Shown here one piece after another: positions 54,988 through 64,000 of a DNA stretch of 64,000 nucleotides. The position numbers and the translations under genes are program-made. The notes below the pieces were generated by a model. It made no database searches. It was not told where the DNA came from and saw only the letters and a list, made by a program, of their open reading frames with translations. How positions within the stretch are numbered: position 1 is the first letter of the stretch; each line of letters opens with the position of its first letter. The stretch covers positions 1-64,000 of the forward strand of contig JAJZUT010000010.1 in NCBI GenBank assembly GCA_021847105.1. The letters run 5' to 3'. The DNA comes from Pseudomonadota bacterium (GTDB lineage: Bacteria; Pseudomonadota; Gammaproteobacteria; Steroidobacterales; Steroidobacteraceae).

Positions 54988-55613
54988 GAGTCGGTTCTCC
55001 TTGAAACGTGACGGAAAGAGACAGCTCACAGGGGAATCACCGCAAGCGGTGGCGCGCTCTGACTGCCCGGTGGGGCTTGGATGTGGGCGAGCCGGCAGAC
55101 TTGTCGCACCCCGATTGCTGCGGTGCTCCTGCCTCTCGTCTGTGCCGTGCGGTGTGCGGCGATAACCTTCGAGCCGGCCTTGCGCAGGCAGGGTCGGCGC
55201 GCGGATTGAGCGTTGTAATCGGGCATACAGCGGCTGCCTCCCCCCAATACAGCAGCGATTCGATCTCACCGGCCGAGGGGTCAATGACATCGATACCAAA
55301 TGGTATCGATGTCATGTGATGAATGCAAGCACGCTGTTGTCTGCAGCACGACGCGCGCAACGGCCTCTAGCCGCAGTCAGCCCTTGTGTGTGGTGAAAAT
55401 ACGACGCGCGTGAAGGGGCGCGTGCGAGCGGAGCGAGGCGTGATCAAGCGGATCCCGATGCGGCCGGCGTGCTGCATGCGGGGTGTTTCGGGGTCCCGCC
55501 GGCGAGTGGCCGAGCGGCTCGCGGCCGCATTCGCTGTGGACTATAGCCCGTGGACCAAATCCCACAGCCGCCCGCATCTTCGCGCCGCCCACAGGGCATT
55601 GCGCAAGGTCGGC
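54988..55613. other. 626-base gap between the receptor and the XRE gene
   Basis: It contains a perfect palindrome at 55284-55315 and about 300 bases of leader between it and the receptor start. Minus-strand codons in frame with the receptor are open up to 55299, but they lack a signal peptide and a good start. No other gene is supported here. Confidence 0.5.
55284..55315. promoter_or_regulatory. Perfect 32-base palindrome upstream of the TonB receptor
   Basis: ATGACATCGATACCA and TGGTATCGATGTCAT form 15-base arms around AA. The outer half site equals that at 48954-48992. It lies 297 bases before the receptor start and 298 before the XRE gene, so either could be the target. Confidence 0.65.
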
Positions 55614-55868
55614 ATGAAGGCGCCGCGTCACACCAACACCAATCAGATTCCCGCCGTTTTTGGCCGGGTACTGCGCGAGGAGCGCAAGCGCCAGAACATC
55701 TCACAGGAGCAGCTGGCGCTGTACGCAGACGTCGATCGGACTTTCGTCAGTCAGATCGAGCGCGGCATCCGTCAGCCAACGCTGACCACCCTGATCAAGC
55801 TCTCGCGGGTACTGAAGGTCGCTCCCTCGGCGCTCGTGGCGCGCATGGAGCGATTGCTTACGCGGTAA
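55614..55868 (+). CDS. Small XRE-family helix-turn-helix regulator
   Basis: The 84-aa protein is little more than a DNA-binding domain: [40 protein letters not shown] and [20 protein letters not shown]. The ATG at 55614 was chosen because the domain starts directly after it; the frame is open further upstream. The last 11 bases overlap the convergent typA gene. Small XRE proteins of this type occur as stand-alone chromosomal regulators. Whether it reads the palindrome nearby is unknown. Confidence 0.82.
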   Translation: MKAPRHTNTNQIPAVFGRVLREERKRQNISQEQLALYADVDRTFVSQIERGIRQPTLTTLIKLSRVLKVAPSALVARMERLLTR

Positions 55869-57696
55869 GTGCCTGCGGATCGCTGCCCGGCTCGCGCTGG
55901 GCCCGCCGCCGATCCTGCTCCTTCAGATGGCGCTTGCGGATGCGAATGGAATCCGGGGTGACCTCGACCAGCTCGTCCTCGGCGATGAACTCGACCGCGT
56001 ACTCCAGGGTCAGCTCGATCGGTGGAGTGAGCAATATCGCGTCGTCCTTGCCGGCCGCGCGGATATTGGTCAGCTTCTTGGTCTTGATGGGATTGACCAC
56101 CAAGTCGTTGTCGCGGCTGTGGATGCCGATGATCATGCCTTCGTAGAGCTTCTCGCCCGGGGAGACGAACAGCCGGCCGCGCTCCTGCAAATTAAAGAGC
56201 GCGTAGGCGACTGCCTCGCCCTGCTCGTTGCTCACCAGCACGCCGTTGCGCCGGTCGGGGATCTCGCCCTTCACAGGCGCGAAGCCGTCGAAAATGTGAC
56301 TCATCAGTCCGGTGCCGCGCGTCAGGGTGAGAAACTCGCCCTGAAAGCCGATCAGCCCCCGGGCGGGCACGCGGTACTCTAGGCGGGCCCGGCCGTTGCC
56401 ATCGACTGCCATGTCGGTGAGCTCGCCGCGGCGGCGGCCGAGCGCCTCCATGACTGCGCCCTGGTTTGCCTCCTCGACATCCACGGTGAGTGCCTCGAAG
56501 GGCTCATGCACCTCGCCGTTGACTAGGTGAGTCAGCACCTGGGGGCGCGAGACGGCGAGTTCGTAACCTTCCCGGCGCATGTTCTCGATCAGAATGGTCA
56601 GATGCAGCTCGCCGCGTCCACACACCCGGAACACGTCCGGCGACTCGGTGTCTTCGACCCGCAGCGCCACATTGCTCTGCAATTCACGCTGCAGCCGCTC
56701 GCGCAGCTGTCGGCTGGTGACGAATTTGCCTTCTCGTCCCGCGAACGGCGACGTGTTCACCTGAAAGTTCATGGCGAGCGTCGGCTCATCGACGCGGATC
56801 GGCGGCAGGCCCTCGGCCGATTCGCTGTCGCACACTGTCACGCCGATGTTGACGGTCTCGACGCCGGTAATCGCGACGATGTCGCCCGCGAACGCCGCCT
56901 CGACCGGGTGGCGCTGCAGGCCCGTGAAGGTGAGCACCTGAGCGATACGCGCGTTGCCACGCTCTTCTTCGCCGTAGCGCAGCACGACATTCTGGCCAGG
57001 GCGGATGATGCCGCGGCGGATGCGGCCGATGCCGATGCGGCCGACATAACTATTGTAATCAAGCGTAGAGATCTGCAGCTGCAGCGGCAGCGCTTCGTCG
57101 GCGGCCGGCGCCGGCACGTGTGCGAGAATCGCATCGAACAGTGCGCTCATGTCCTCGCCGGGGGCGGCATGGTCGGTGCCGGCGCGCCCCTGCAGGGCGG
57201 AGGCGTAGATGACCGGAAAGTCGAGCTGCTCGTCGCTCGCGCCGAGCTTGTCGAACAACTCGAACGTCTGATCCACGACCCAGTCCGGACGGGCTCCGGG
57301 CCGGTCGATTTTGTTCACCACGACGATGGCCTTCAGGCCGAGGGAGAGCGCCTTGCGGGTGACAAAGCGCGTCTGCGGCATGGGGCCGTCGACCGCATCG
57401 ACCACGAGTAGCACGCCGTCGACCATCGATAGGACGCGCTCGACCTCGCCGCCAAAATCCGCGTGTCCGGGCGTATCGACGATATTGATGCGCGTGCCGC
57501 GATACTCGATCGCGCAGTTCTTGGCGAGGATGGTGATGCCGCGCTCGCGCTCCAAGTCGTTGGAATCCATGATGCGTTCGGCGAGCTTCTCGTGAGCGGC
57601 GAACGTACCGGATTGTTTGAGCAGGCAGTCGACCAGGGTGGTCTTGCCGTGATCGACGTGCGCGATGATGGCGATATTGCGAATGGGCTGGCTCAT
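55858..57696 (-). CDS. typA: Ribosome-associated GTPase TypA/BipA
   Basis: The 612-aa translational GTPase helps ribosome assembly and stress adaptation. It starts [20 protein letters not shown] (G1). The G3 motif is [14 protein letters not shown] and G4 is NKIDRP. EF-G-like domains follow, then the BipA C-terminal domain with [20 protein letters not shown]. The ATG at 57696 matches the family start; upstream codons add an arginine-rich tail that is not conserved. Length is normal (about 605-615). It is a housekeeping gene and marks this stretch as chromosome. Confidence 0.97.
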   Translation of the reverse strand: MSQPIRNIAIIAHVDHGKTTLVDCLLKQSGTFAAHEKLAERIMDSNDLERERGITILAKNCAIEYRGTRINIVDTPGHADFGGEVERVLSMVDGVLLVVDAVDGPMPQTRFVTRKALSLGLKAIVVVNKIDRPGARPDWVVDQTFELFDKLGASDEQLDFPVIYASALQGRAGTDHAAPGEDMSALFDAILAHVPAPAADEALPLQLQISTLDYNSYVGRIGIGRIRRGIIRPGQNVVLRYGEEERGNARIAQVLTFTGLQRHPVEAAFAGDIVAITGVETVNIGVTVCDSESAEGLPPIRVDEPTLAMNFQVNTSPFAGREGKFVTSRQLRERLQRELQSNVALRVEDTESPDVFRVCGRGELHLTILIENMRREGYELAVSRPQVLTHLVNGEVHEPFEALTVDVEEANQGAVMEALGRRRGELTDMAVDGNGRARLEYRVPARGLIGFQGEFLTLTRGTGLMSHIFDGFAPVKGEIPDRRNGVLVSNEQGEAVAYALFNLQERGRLFVSPGEKLYEGMIIGIHSRDNDLVVNPIKTKKLTNIRAAGKDDAILLTPPIELTLEYAVEFIAEDELVEVTPDSIRIRKRHLKEQDRRRAQREPGSDPQALTA

Positions 57697-57903
57697 GGGG
57701 GACCGCGAGGCCGCAGCGCGGCCGGGTGACAAAGACCATCAAGCATAGCACATTTTTCCTGTCGAGGGGCGCATCCCTGCGGCAGGGCTCTGTCGTAAGG
57801 CCGTGCTTGAGCTTGTTGCCGGCTCGAACCGGCAGGCCGTGCTCAGCGGTCGAGGCGCGCGGCCCCTTGCAATCGGCTCCTGGCGCCGCCAGTCTCGGCA
57901 GCG

Positions 57904-59754
<1,851 letters not shown>

Positions 59755-59778
59755 GCATCGTTCGGCAAATATTTTTAT

Positions 59779-59792
59779 ATTGTTATGACAAT
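59779..59792. promoter_or_regulatory. Inverted repeat in the AT-rich promoter of the acyl-CoA dehydrogenase
   Basis: ATTGT and ACAAT flank TATG within a markedly AT-rich stretch (59766-59812) between the ABC gene and the dehydrogenase. This is the only place where a promoter can lie, and a TetR-like operator is possible. The start codon at 59838 has GGGGGAGG upstream. Confidence 0.35.
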
Positions 59793-59837
59793 GTGATATA
59801 AATTTGTCGACCGGTTTGTCAGGCGAAGGGGGAGGTC

Positions 59838-61001
59838 ATGGATTTCTCGCTCACCGAAGAACAACAGCTCATTATCAAGACAACCCGCGATTTCGTCCGC
59901 CGGGAGCTTTATCCGCACGAGGCCGAGGTCGAGGCCACCGGCAAGCTGCGTCCGGAGCTGCTCGCGGAGCTGAGAGAGAAGGCCATTGCCGCCGGTCTGT
60001 ACGCGGCCAACATGCCGGCCGAGGTCGGCGGCGGCGGGCTCGATGCGGTGAGCTGGGTTCTTTACGAGAAAGAGCTCGGTGCCACCAGCTATGCCTTGCA
60101 CTACGGCTGCGTGGGCCGGCCATCGAATATCCTGCTCGCCTGCGCAGGGGAGCAGCGCGAGCGTTATCTATTGCCGGCGGTGCGCGGCGAGCGCGTCGAG
60201 TGCCTGGCGATGACCGAGCCGGGCGCGGGCTCGGATCTGCGCAGCATGAAGACCAGCGCGACCATCGAGGGCGATGAGCTGGTGATCAATGGCACCAAGC
60301 ACTTTATCAGCCATGCTGATCATGCGGATTTTGTAATCCTGTTCGCCGCCTCGGGTGAGGAGCGCAGCGAGCGCGGTACGCGTCGCCTCATCACCGCGGT
60401 GCTCATCGACATGGGCACACCGGGCTTTGAGGTGCTGCCGGGCTATCAGAACGTTTCGCACCGCGGCTATACCAACAGCATCCTGCGTTTCAGCAATTGC
60501 CGCGTGCCGAAATCCGCCGTGCTCGGCGAGCTGCATCAGGGCTTCGAGGTGGCCAACACCTGGCTCGGTGCGACCCGACTGCAGGTGGCGGCGGGATGCC
60601 TCGGGCGGGCCGAGCGGGCGCTCGAGCTCGCTAAACAGTGGGCCGTCGAGCGGGTGCAGTTCGGCCAGAAGATCGGCAAATTCCAGGGCGTGGCGTTCAA
60701 ACTGGCGGATATGGCGGTGGAGCTGCGCGCCGCGGAGCTGCTGACGCTCGAGGCGGCCTGGAAGCTCGATCAGGGCACCGCCAGCGACATGGACATGGCG
60801 ATCGCCAAGCTCAAGGCCACCGAGATGCTGGCGATGGTCGCCGATGAGGCGCTACAGATCCACGGCGGGATGGGATTGATGAGCGATCTGCCGCTCGAGC
60901 GCATCTGGCGCGATGCGCGTATCGAGCGGATCTGGGACGGCACGAGCGAGGTGCAGCGGCATATCATCTCGCGCTCGCTGCTGCGCCCGCTCGGGGGCTG
61001 A
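59838..61001 (+). CDS. Acyl-CoA dehydrogenase
   Basis: The 387-aa flavoprotein oxidises acyl-CoA to enoyl-CoA. Family segments are MDFSLTEEQQLIIKTTRDFV and AMTEPGAGSDLRSMKTSATI (FAD contact). VERVQFGQKIGKFQGVAFKL and IERIWDGTSEVQRHIISRSL follow. In the last one Asp stands where many family members carry the catalytic Glu (YEGTSE); it may be the base or the base may lie elsewhere. It is convergent with, and 17 bases from, a hydratase and CoA-ligase pair, so the three probably serve one acyl-CoA pathway. Confidence 0.93.
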   Translation: MDFSLTEEQQLIIKTTRDFVRRELYPHEAEVEATGKLRPELLAELREKAIAAGLYAANMPAEVGGGGLDAVSWVLYEKELGATSYALHYGCVGRPSNILLACAGEQRERYLLPAVRGERVECLAMTEPGAGSDLRSMKTSATIEGDELVINGTKHFISHADHADFVILFAASGEERSERGTRRLITAVLIDMGTPGFEVLPGYQNVSHRGYTNSILRFSNCRVPKSAVLGELHQGFEVANTWLGATRLQVAAGCLGRAERALELAKQWAVERVQFGQKIGKFQGVAFKLADMAVELRAAELLTLEAAWKLDQGTASDMDMAIAKLKATEMLAMVADEALQIHGGMGLMSDLPLERIWRDARIERIWDGTSEVQRHIISRSLLRPLGG

Positions 61002-61018
61002 GCCGGCGCGGGCCGCGC

Positions 61019-61816
61019 CTAGCGGCCCTGCCAGCGCGGTGCGCGCTTTTCCGCGAACGCGCTGGCACCCTCCTTCAGGTCCTCCGAGCGCAATACTTTC
61101 TGCACTGCATCGAGGTTGTCGTGCAGCTCAAAGGCCTGATGCTCGAAGAGCATCTCGCTGTGGCGCAGCAGCTGCTTGATCGCCGGGAAGAGCAGCGGCG
61201 GGCCGCCCGCAAGCTGCGCGGCGATCTCCCGAGCCTTGGCGAGCGCCGCGCCGCGGGCCACCACATGGTTGATGAGGCCCCAATGCTTGGCCTCGGCGGC
61301 ATCCATCCACCGGCCGGTCATCAGAAACTCGACTGCGACGTGATAGGGGATGCGCCGGCGCAGCTTGATCGTGCCGGCGTCGGCCAGCACTCCCACGTTG
61401 ATTTCCGGCAGCGCGAAGCGCGCGTGCTCTTCGGCGACGATGATGTCGCAGCCGAGCATGATCTCGAACCCGCCGCCGCAGGCGATGCCGTTGATTGCCG
61501 CGATGAGCGGCTTGTCGAGGTTGCGCGGATGGTTCAGGCCGCCGAAGCCGCCGCTGCCCCAGTCCGAATCGGAGCGTTCGCCGCCGGCGGCAGCCTTCAG
61601 GTCCCAGCCGGCGCTGAAAAAGCGATCCCCCGCGCCGGTGACGACCGCCACGCGCAGCGCCGGATTGTCGCGGAACTCGCTGAACACCTCGTTCAGGCGG
61701 CGGCTGGCGACCAGGTCGATGGCATTGGCCTTCGGCCTGTCGATCGTGACTTCGAGCACGGCGCCGTCCACAGCGGTGCGGATGCCGGCGATTTCGCTGA
61801 CTACTGCCATAGCCAT
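61019..61816 (-). CDS. Enoyl-CoA hydratase/isomerase family protein (CaiD-like)
   Basis: The 265-aa crotonase-fold enzyme acts on acyl-CoA. It has the oxyanion-hole segment RFFSAGWDLKAAAGG and the active-site stretch AAINGIACGGGFEIMLGCDI. FALPEINVGVLADAGTIKLR carries the catalytic Glu, and the C-terminal trimer helix is also present. The whole resembles carnitinyl-CoA dehydratase (CaiD) as much as enoyl-CoA hydratase. One base separates its start from the stop of the upstream CoA-ligase gene, so the two are translated together. Confidence 0.9.
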   Translation of the reverse strand: MAMAVVSEIAGIRTAVDGAVLEVTIDRPKANAIDLVASRRLNEVFSEFRDNPALRVAVVTGAGDRFFSAGWDLKAAAGGERSDSDWGSGGFGGLNHPRNLDKPLIAAINGIACGGGFEIMLGCDIIVAEEHARFALPEINVGVLADAGTIKLRRRIPYHVAVEFLMTGRWMDAAEAKHWGLINHVVARGAALAKAREIAAQLAGGPPLLFPAIKQLLRHSEMLFEHQAFELHDNLDAVQKVLRSEDLKEGASAFAEKRAPRWQGR

Positions 61817-61817
61817 A

Positions 61818-63881
61818 TCAGGACTCCTCAGTAAGGCGTATCAGTGCGTCGACCGCGACGGCACCGAGTCCGGCGGGTCGGACGATGACTGGATTCAGAT
61901 CAAGTTCCACCAGCCGCTCCAGGTGGTCTTGCGCATAGCGGGTGCAGGCAAGCGCGGTGTCCACCAGTGCCGCGAGGTCACCCGCGGGCCGGCCACGAAA
62001 GCCCTTCAGCAGCCGTGCCACTCGGAGTTGGCGCAGCGCGCGCTCGATGCTCTCGGCGCTGAACGGCGGCAGTACCACGATGGTATCCGCGAGCCATTCG
62101 GTCATTACGCCGCCCGTTCCGAGCAGCAGCACCTGTCCAAACTGCGGGTCGCGCGTGATGCCGATCAGTACTTCGGCGACACCGTCTGCGATCATTTGCT
62201 CGACGAGCAGCTCCTCGGAGAGGTGGGCCAGCTGTGCGGCCGCGGCCGCCGCCGCCTGCACGGTGCGCACGTCGAGCACGACACCGCCCACATCGGATTT
62301 GTGTTCGAGGCTGGCGCCGCTTGCCTTGATCACGACCGGGAAGCCCAGTGCGCTCGCGGCTTGCGGCACCGCCGCCGCCGGGACCACCTGAGCTTGCGGA
62401 ATCCGCACGCCATAGGCGGCGAGCGCCGCTTTGCCGGCGTGCTCGCTGAGTGTTGCTGCGTGCTCTGTCGGTTGCTGTCGTGGCAACTGCAACCTCACCT
62501 GCGCGCCGAGCCGCCAGGCCTCGCCGACCGCGGCGGCCAGATCAAGTGCCTCTAGCGCTTCGCGCTGACCCTGCAGGGGCGCGATGCCGGTCGCTAGGCA
62601 GCGTGCGCGCACCGGCGCCGGCAGTGATTCCGGCAGCGAGCTGATGAGCGCGGCGCGAGTGTCGGCGCCCTGCGTGGCTGACTGGAACTCCTCGATGACG
62701 GCAAGGTAACTGGCCGCATCGGCCTCTTCGCTCGGCGGGCAGTCGACCATGAAACCTGTGACGTCGTAGCCTGCACGGGCAGTGAGGCCGAAGAACTCGT
62801 TGACGCGTGGACGATCGAACCAGATCTTCGTCTGGAAATCCAAAGGGTTGGCGAGTGCGACCTGCTCACCGAGCAGTGTGCGCAATGCGGCGGTGGGCGC
62901 CGCAGGGATGGGCGGGAATTCCAGCTGCAGGTCGCGGGCCGTATCGGCGGCCATCGCCATGTCGCCGCCGGATGCCCCCATGAGCAGCGTTCGCCGGCCG
63001 TGCAACGGACCGCCCGTGTGCAGCACCTTAAGCGTCTCGCACAACGTCGCGAGCGTGTCGCAGCGCGCAACGCCGCTCTGCCGGCAGTATGCATCGAAGA
63101 CCGCGTCGGAGCCGGCGAGCGAGCCGGTATGGCTGTGCGCGGTGCGCGCGGCCGCCTCAGTGCGACCGGCCTTCACCAGGGCGACCGGCTTGCCCGCCGC
63201 TCTCGCCTTGTCGACTGCGCGCGCAAAGCGCTCCATGTCCTTGACGCCCTCAACGTACAGCCCGAAGGCGCTCGTGCGCTCGTCCTCGGCGAGCGCCTCG
63301 ATCAGGTCCTCGACCGCAAGCCGCGCCTGATTGCCGACAGTCAGCACATAGCCTATGGGTAAGGAGCGCCGGTTGAACAACAGGTTCAGTGCGATGGTGC
63401 CGCTCTGACAGATCAGCGCCACGCCGCGTTCCGGCGCGGCGCCGACGACCTGGTCGGGCCAGAGCGCAGCGCGATCGAAGAAATTAATGATGCCGTAGCA
63501 GTTCGGGCCGAAGTACGGCAGCTCGGCGGCACTCGCTCGCAGGGAGGCGTCGAGTTGACGGCCCTCGGCGCTGCCGACTTCGGAGAAGCCAGCGGCGAAG
63601 CACACGAACCCGCCGGCGCCGCGCCGCGCGAGCGCAGCGGCGATCCCTGGCACCTCGCGCGCGGGCGCCGCAATGAAGGTGGCGTCCGGCGCCGCGGGGA
63701 GTTCGTCCACCGAGCGATAATAGTGCTGCTCGGCGTTGGACGGCCGGCTGGGGTGAACACGCCAGAGTTCACCGCGGTAACCGACGGCGCCGCAGGCCGC
63801 TGCCGCAGCATCCGCCCATACCCCGCCCAACAGAGCAATGCTGCGCGGTGCCAGCAGACGCCCCAGGGCGCTTCTCGTCAT
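61818..63881 (-). CDS. NDP-forming acyl-CoA ligase (acetate-CoA ligase family)
   Basis: The 687-aa enzyme joins a carboxylic acid to CoA using ATP and releases ADP and phosphate. It fuses three parts. The CoA-binding Rossmann domain is at the N-terminus (LLAPRSIALLGGVWADAAAA). A succinyl-CoA ligase-like domain follows (GVALICQSGTIALNLLFNRR, SHTGSLAGSDAVFDAYCRQS). The third part is an ATP-grasp domain (VVIKASGASLEHKSDVGGVV, VEVLIGITRDPQFGQVLLLG). The conserved histidine that carries phosphate is the likely one in SHTGSLAG. The substrate is not known. Confidence 0.88.
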   Translation of the reverse strand: MTRSALGRLLAPRSIALLGGVWADAAAAACGAVGYRGELWRVHPSRPSNAEQHYYRSVDELPAAPDATFIAAPAREVPGIAAALARRGAGGFVCFAAGFSEVGSAEGRQLDASLRASAAELPYFGPNCYGIINFFDRAALWPDQVVGAAPERGVALICQSGTIALNLLFNRRSLPIGYVLTVGNQARLAVEDLIEALAEDERTSAFGLYVEGVKDMERFARAVDKARAAGKPVALVKAGRTEAAARTAHSHTGSLAGSDAVFDAYCRQSGVARCDTLATLCETLKVLHTGGPLHGRRTLLMGASGGDMAMAADTARDLQLEFPPIPAAPTAALRTLLGEQVALANPLDFQTKIWFDRPRVNEFFGLTARAGYDVTGFMVDCPPSEEADAASYLAVIEEFQSATQGADTRAALISSLPESLPAPVRARCLATGIAPLQGQREALEALDLAAAVGEAWRLGAQVRLQLPRQQPTEHAATLSEHAGKAALAAYGVRIPQAQVVPAAAVPQAASALGFPVVIKASGASLEHKSDVGGVVLDVRTVQAAAAAAAQLAHLSEELLVEQMIADGVAEVLIGITRDPQFGQVLLLGTGGVMTEWLADTIVVLPPFSAESIERALRQLRVARLLKGFRGRPAGDLAALVDTALACTRYAQDHLERLVELDLNPVIVRPAGLGAVAVDALIRLTEES

Positions 63882-63965
63882 GATTCCCGCTTCCCCTGAG
63901 TTATAATATTATGATGTTGATAATACGATAGCCCGACGGGGCGCAGCAAGGTCCGAGGGGAAGTC

Positions 63966-64000
63966 GTGATGCACCAGGAACTGGCAATCGCCTTACAGCC
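63966..64000 (+). CDS. Start of the next gene (partial)
   Basis: A GTG (63966) or ATG (63969) with AGGGGAAG upstream opens a frame MHQELAIALQ that runs off the window. It is divergent from the CoA-ligase gene across an AT-rich gap (TTATAATATTATGATG, from 63900) that must hold both promoters. The product cannot be assigned. Confidence 0.45.
   Translation, partial: MMHQELAIALQ

Overview
The window is high-GC proteobacterial DNA, probably gammaproteobacterial. That placement rests on the HAE1-type RND pump, a periplasmic trehalase, a TonB-dependent receptor and P-type (trb) conjugation genes, so it is an inference. Two halves are visible: a mosaic integrative/conjugative region (1 to about 39,524) and ordinary chromosome (about 39,525 to 64,000).

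Conjugative element. The relaxase gene rlxS (406-2367) and the coupling-protein gene traG (9192-11186) are separated by a two-gene cargo cassette: a DNA methyltransferase with four CxxC knuckles and a 1460-residue Dna2-like nuclease-helicase. traG is followed by a ribbon-helix-helix-like gene and trbBCDEJLFGI, most of them coupled by 4-base overlaps. A DUF2274 gene, a convergent LysR regulator and a DUF6499/DUF2285-type regulator close the block. This order matches Tn4371-like mobile elements. The replication, partition and traF genes would lie to the left of the window.

Accessory region. An HNH-endonuclease-like gene on the minus strand (N-terminal part 28045-28237, C-terminal part 23200-23850) is split by a compound insertion of about 4.2 kb: a group II intron with its reverse transcriptase, then an IS1634-like element carrying a transposase and a DUF6788-type gene. 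Next come a Phd/PIN toxin-antitoxin pair, a complete type I restriction-modification operon (hsdR-hsdM-hsdS), and an unnamed 473-aa protein with a nuclease-like C-terminus. A minus-strand module follows: a tyrosine integrase with an unusual C-terminal extension, a trypsin-like protease, and a 76-aa partner overlapping the protease by 4 bases. Two tRNA 3' fragments, each starting at or beside the anticodon loop, mark attachment sites: tRNA-Pro(CGG) at 36256-36300 (minus) and tRNA-Arg(ACG) at 39476-39524 (plus). The second looks like the right end of the whole island.

Chromosome. To the right lie dacB (PBP4), an APC permease, an RND efflux pair, a secreted trehalase divergent from a secreted glycosidase-like protein, an aldo/keto reductase, a TonB-dependent receptor, a small XRE regulator, typA, an ABC exporter, and an acyl-CoA module (dehydrogenase, hydratase, NDP-forming CoA ligase). 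The trehalase/glycosidase intergenic region and the receptor leader carry related ATGACATCGATA palindromes, which suggests one regulon for glucan or trehalose uptake and breakdown.

The best candidate for an undescribed system is the methyltransferase plus Dna2-like cassette inside the conjugation genes. The protease plus 76-aa pair and the 473-aa nuclease-like protein beside the type I system come next.
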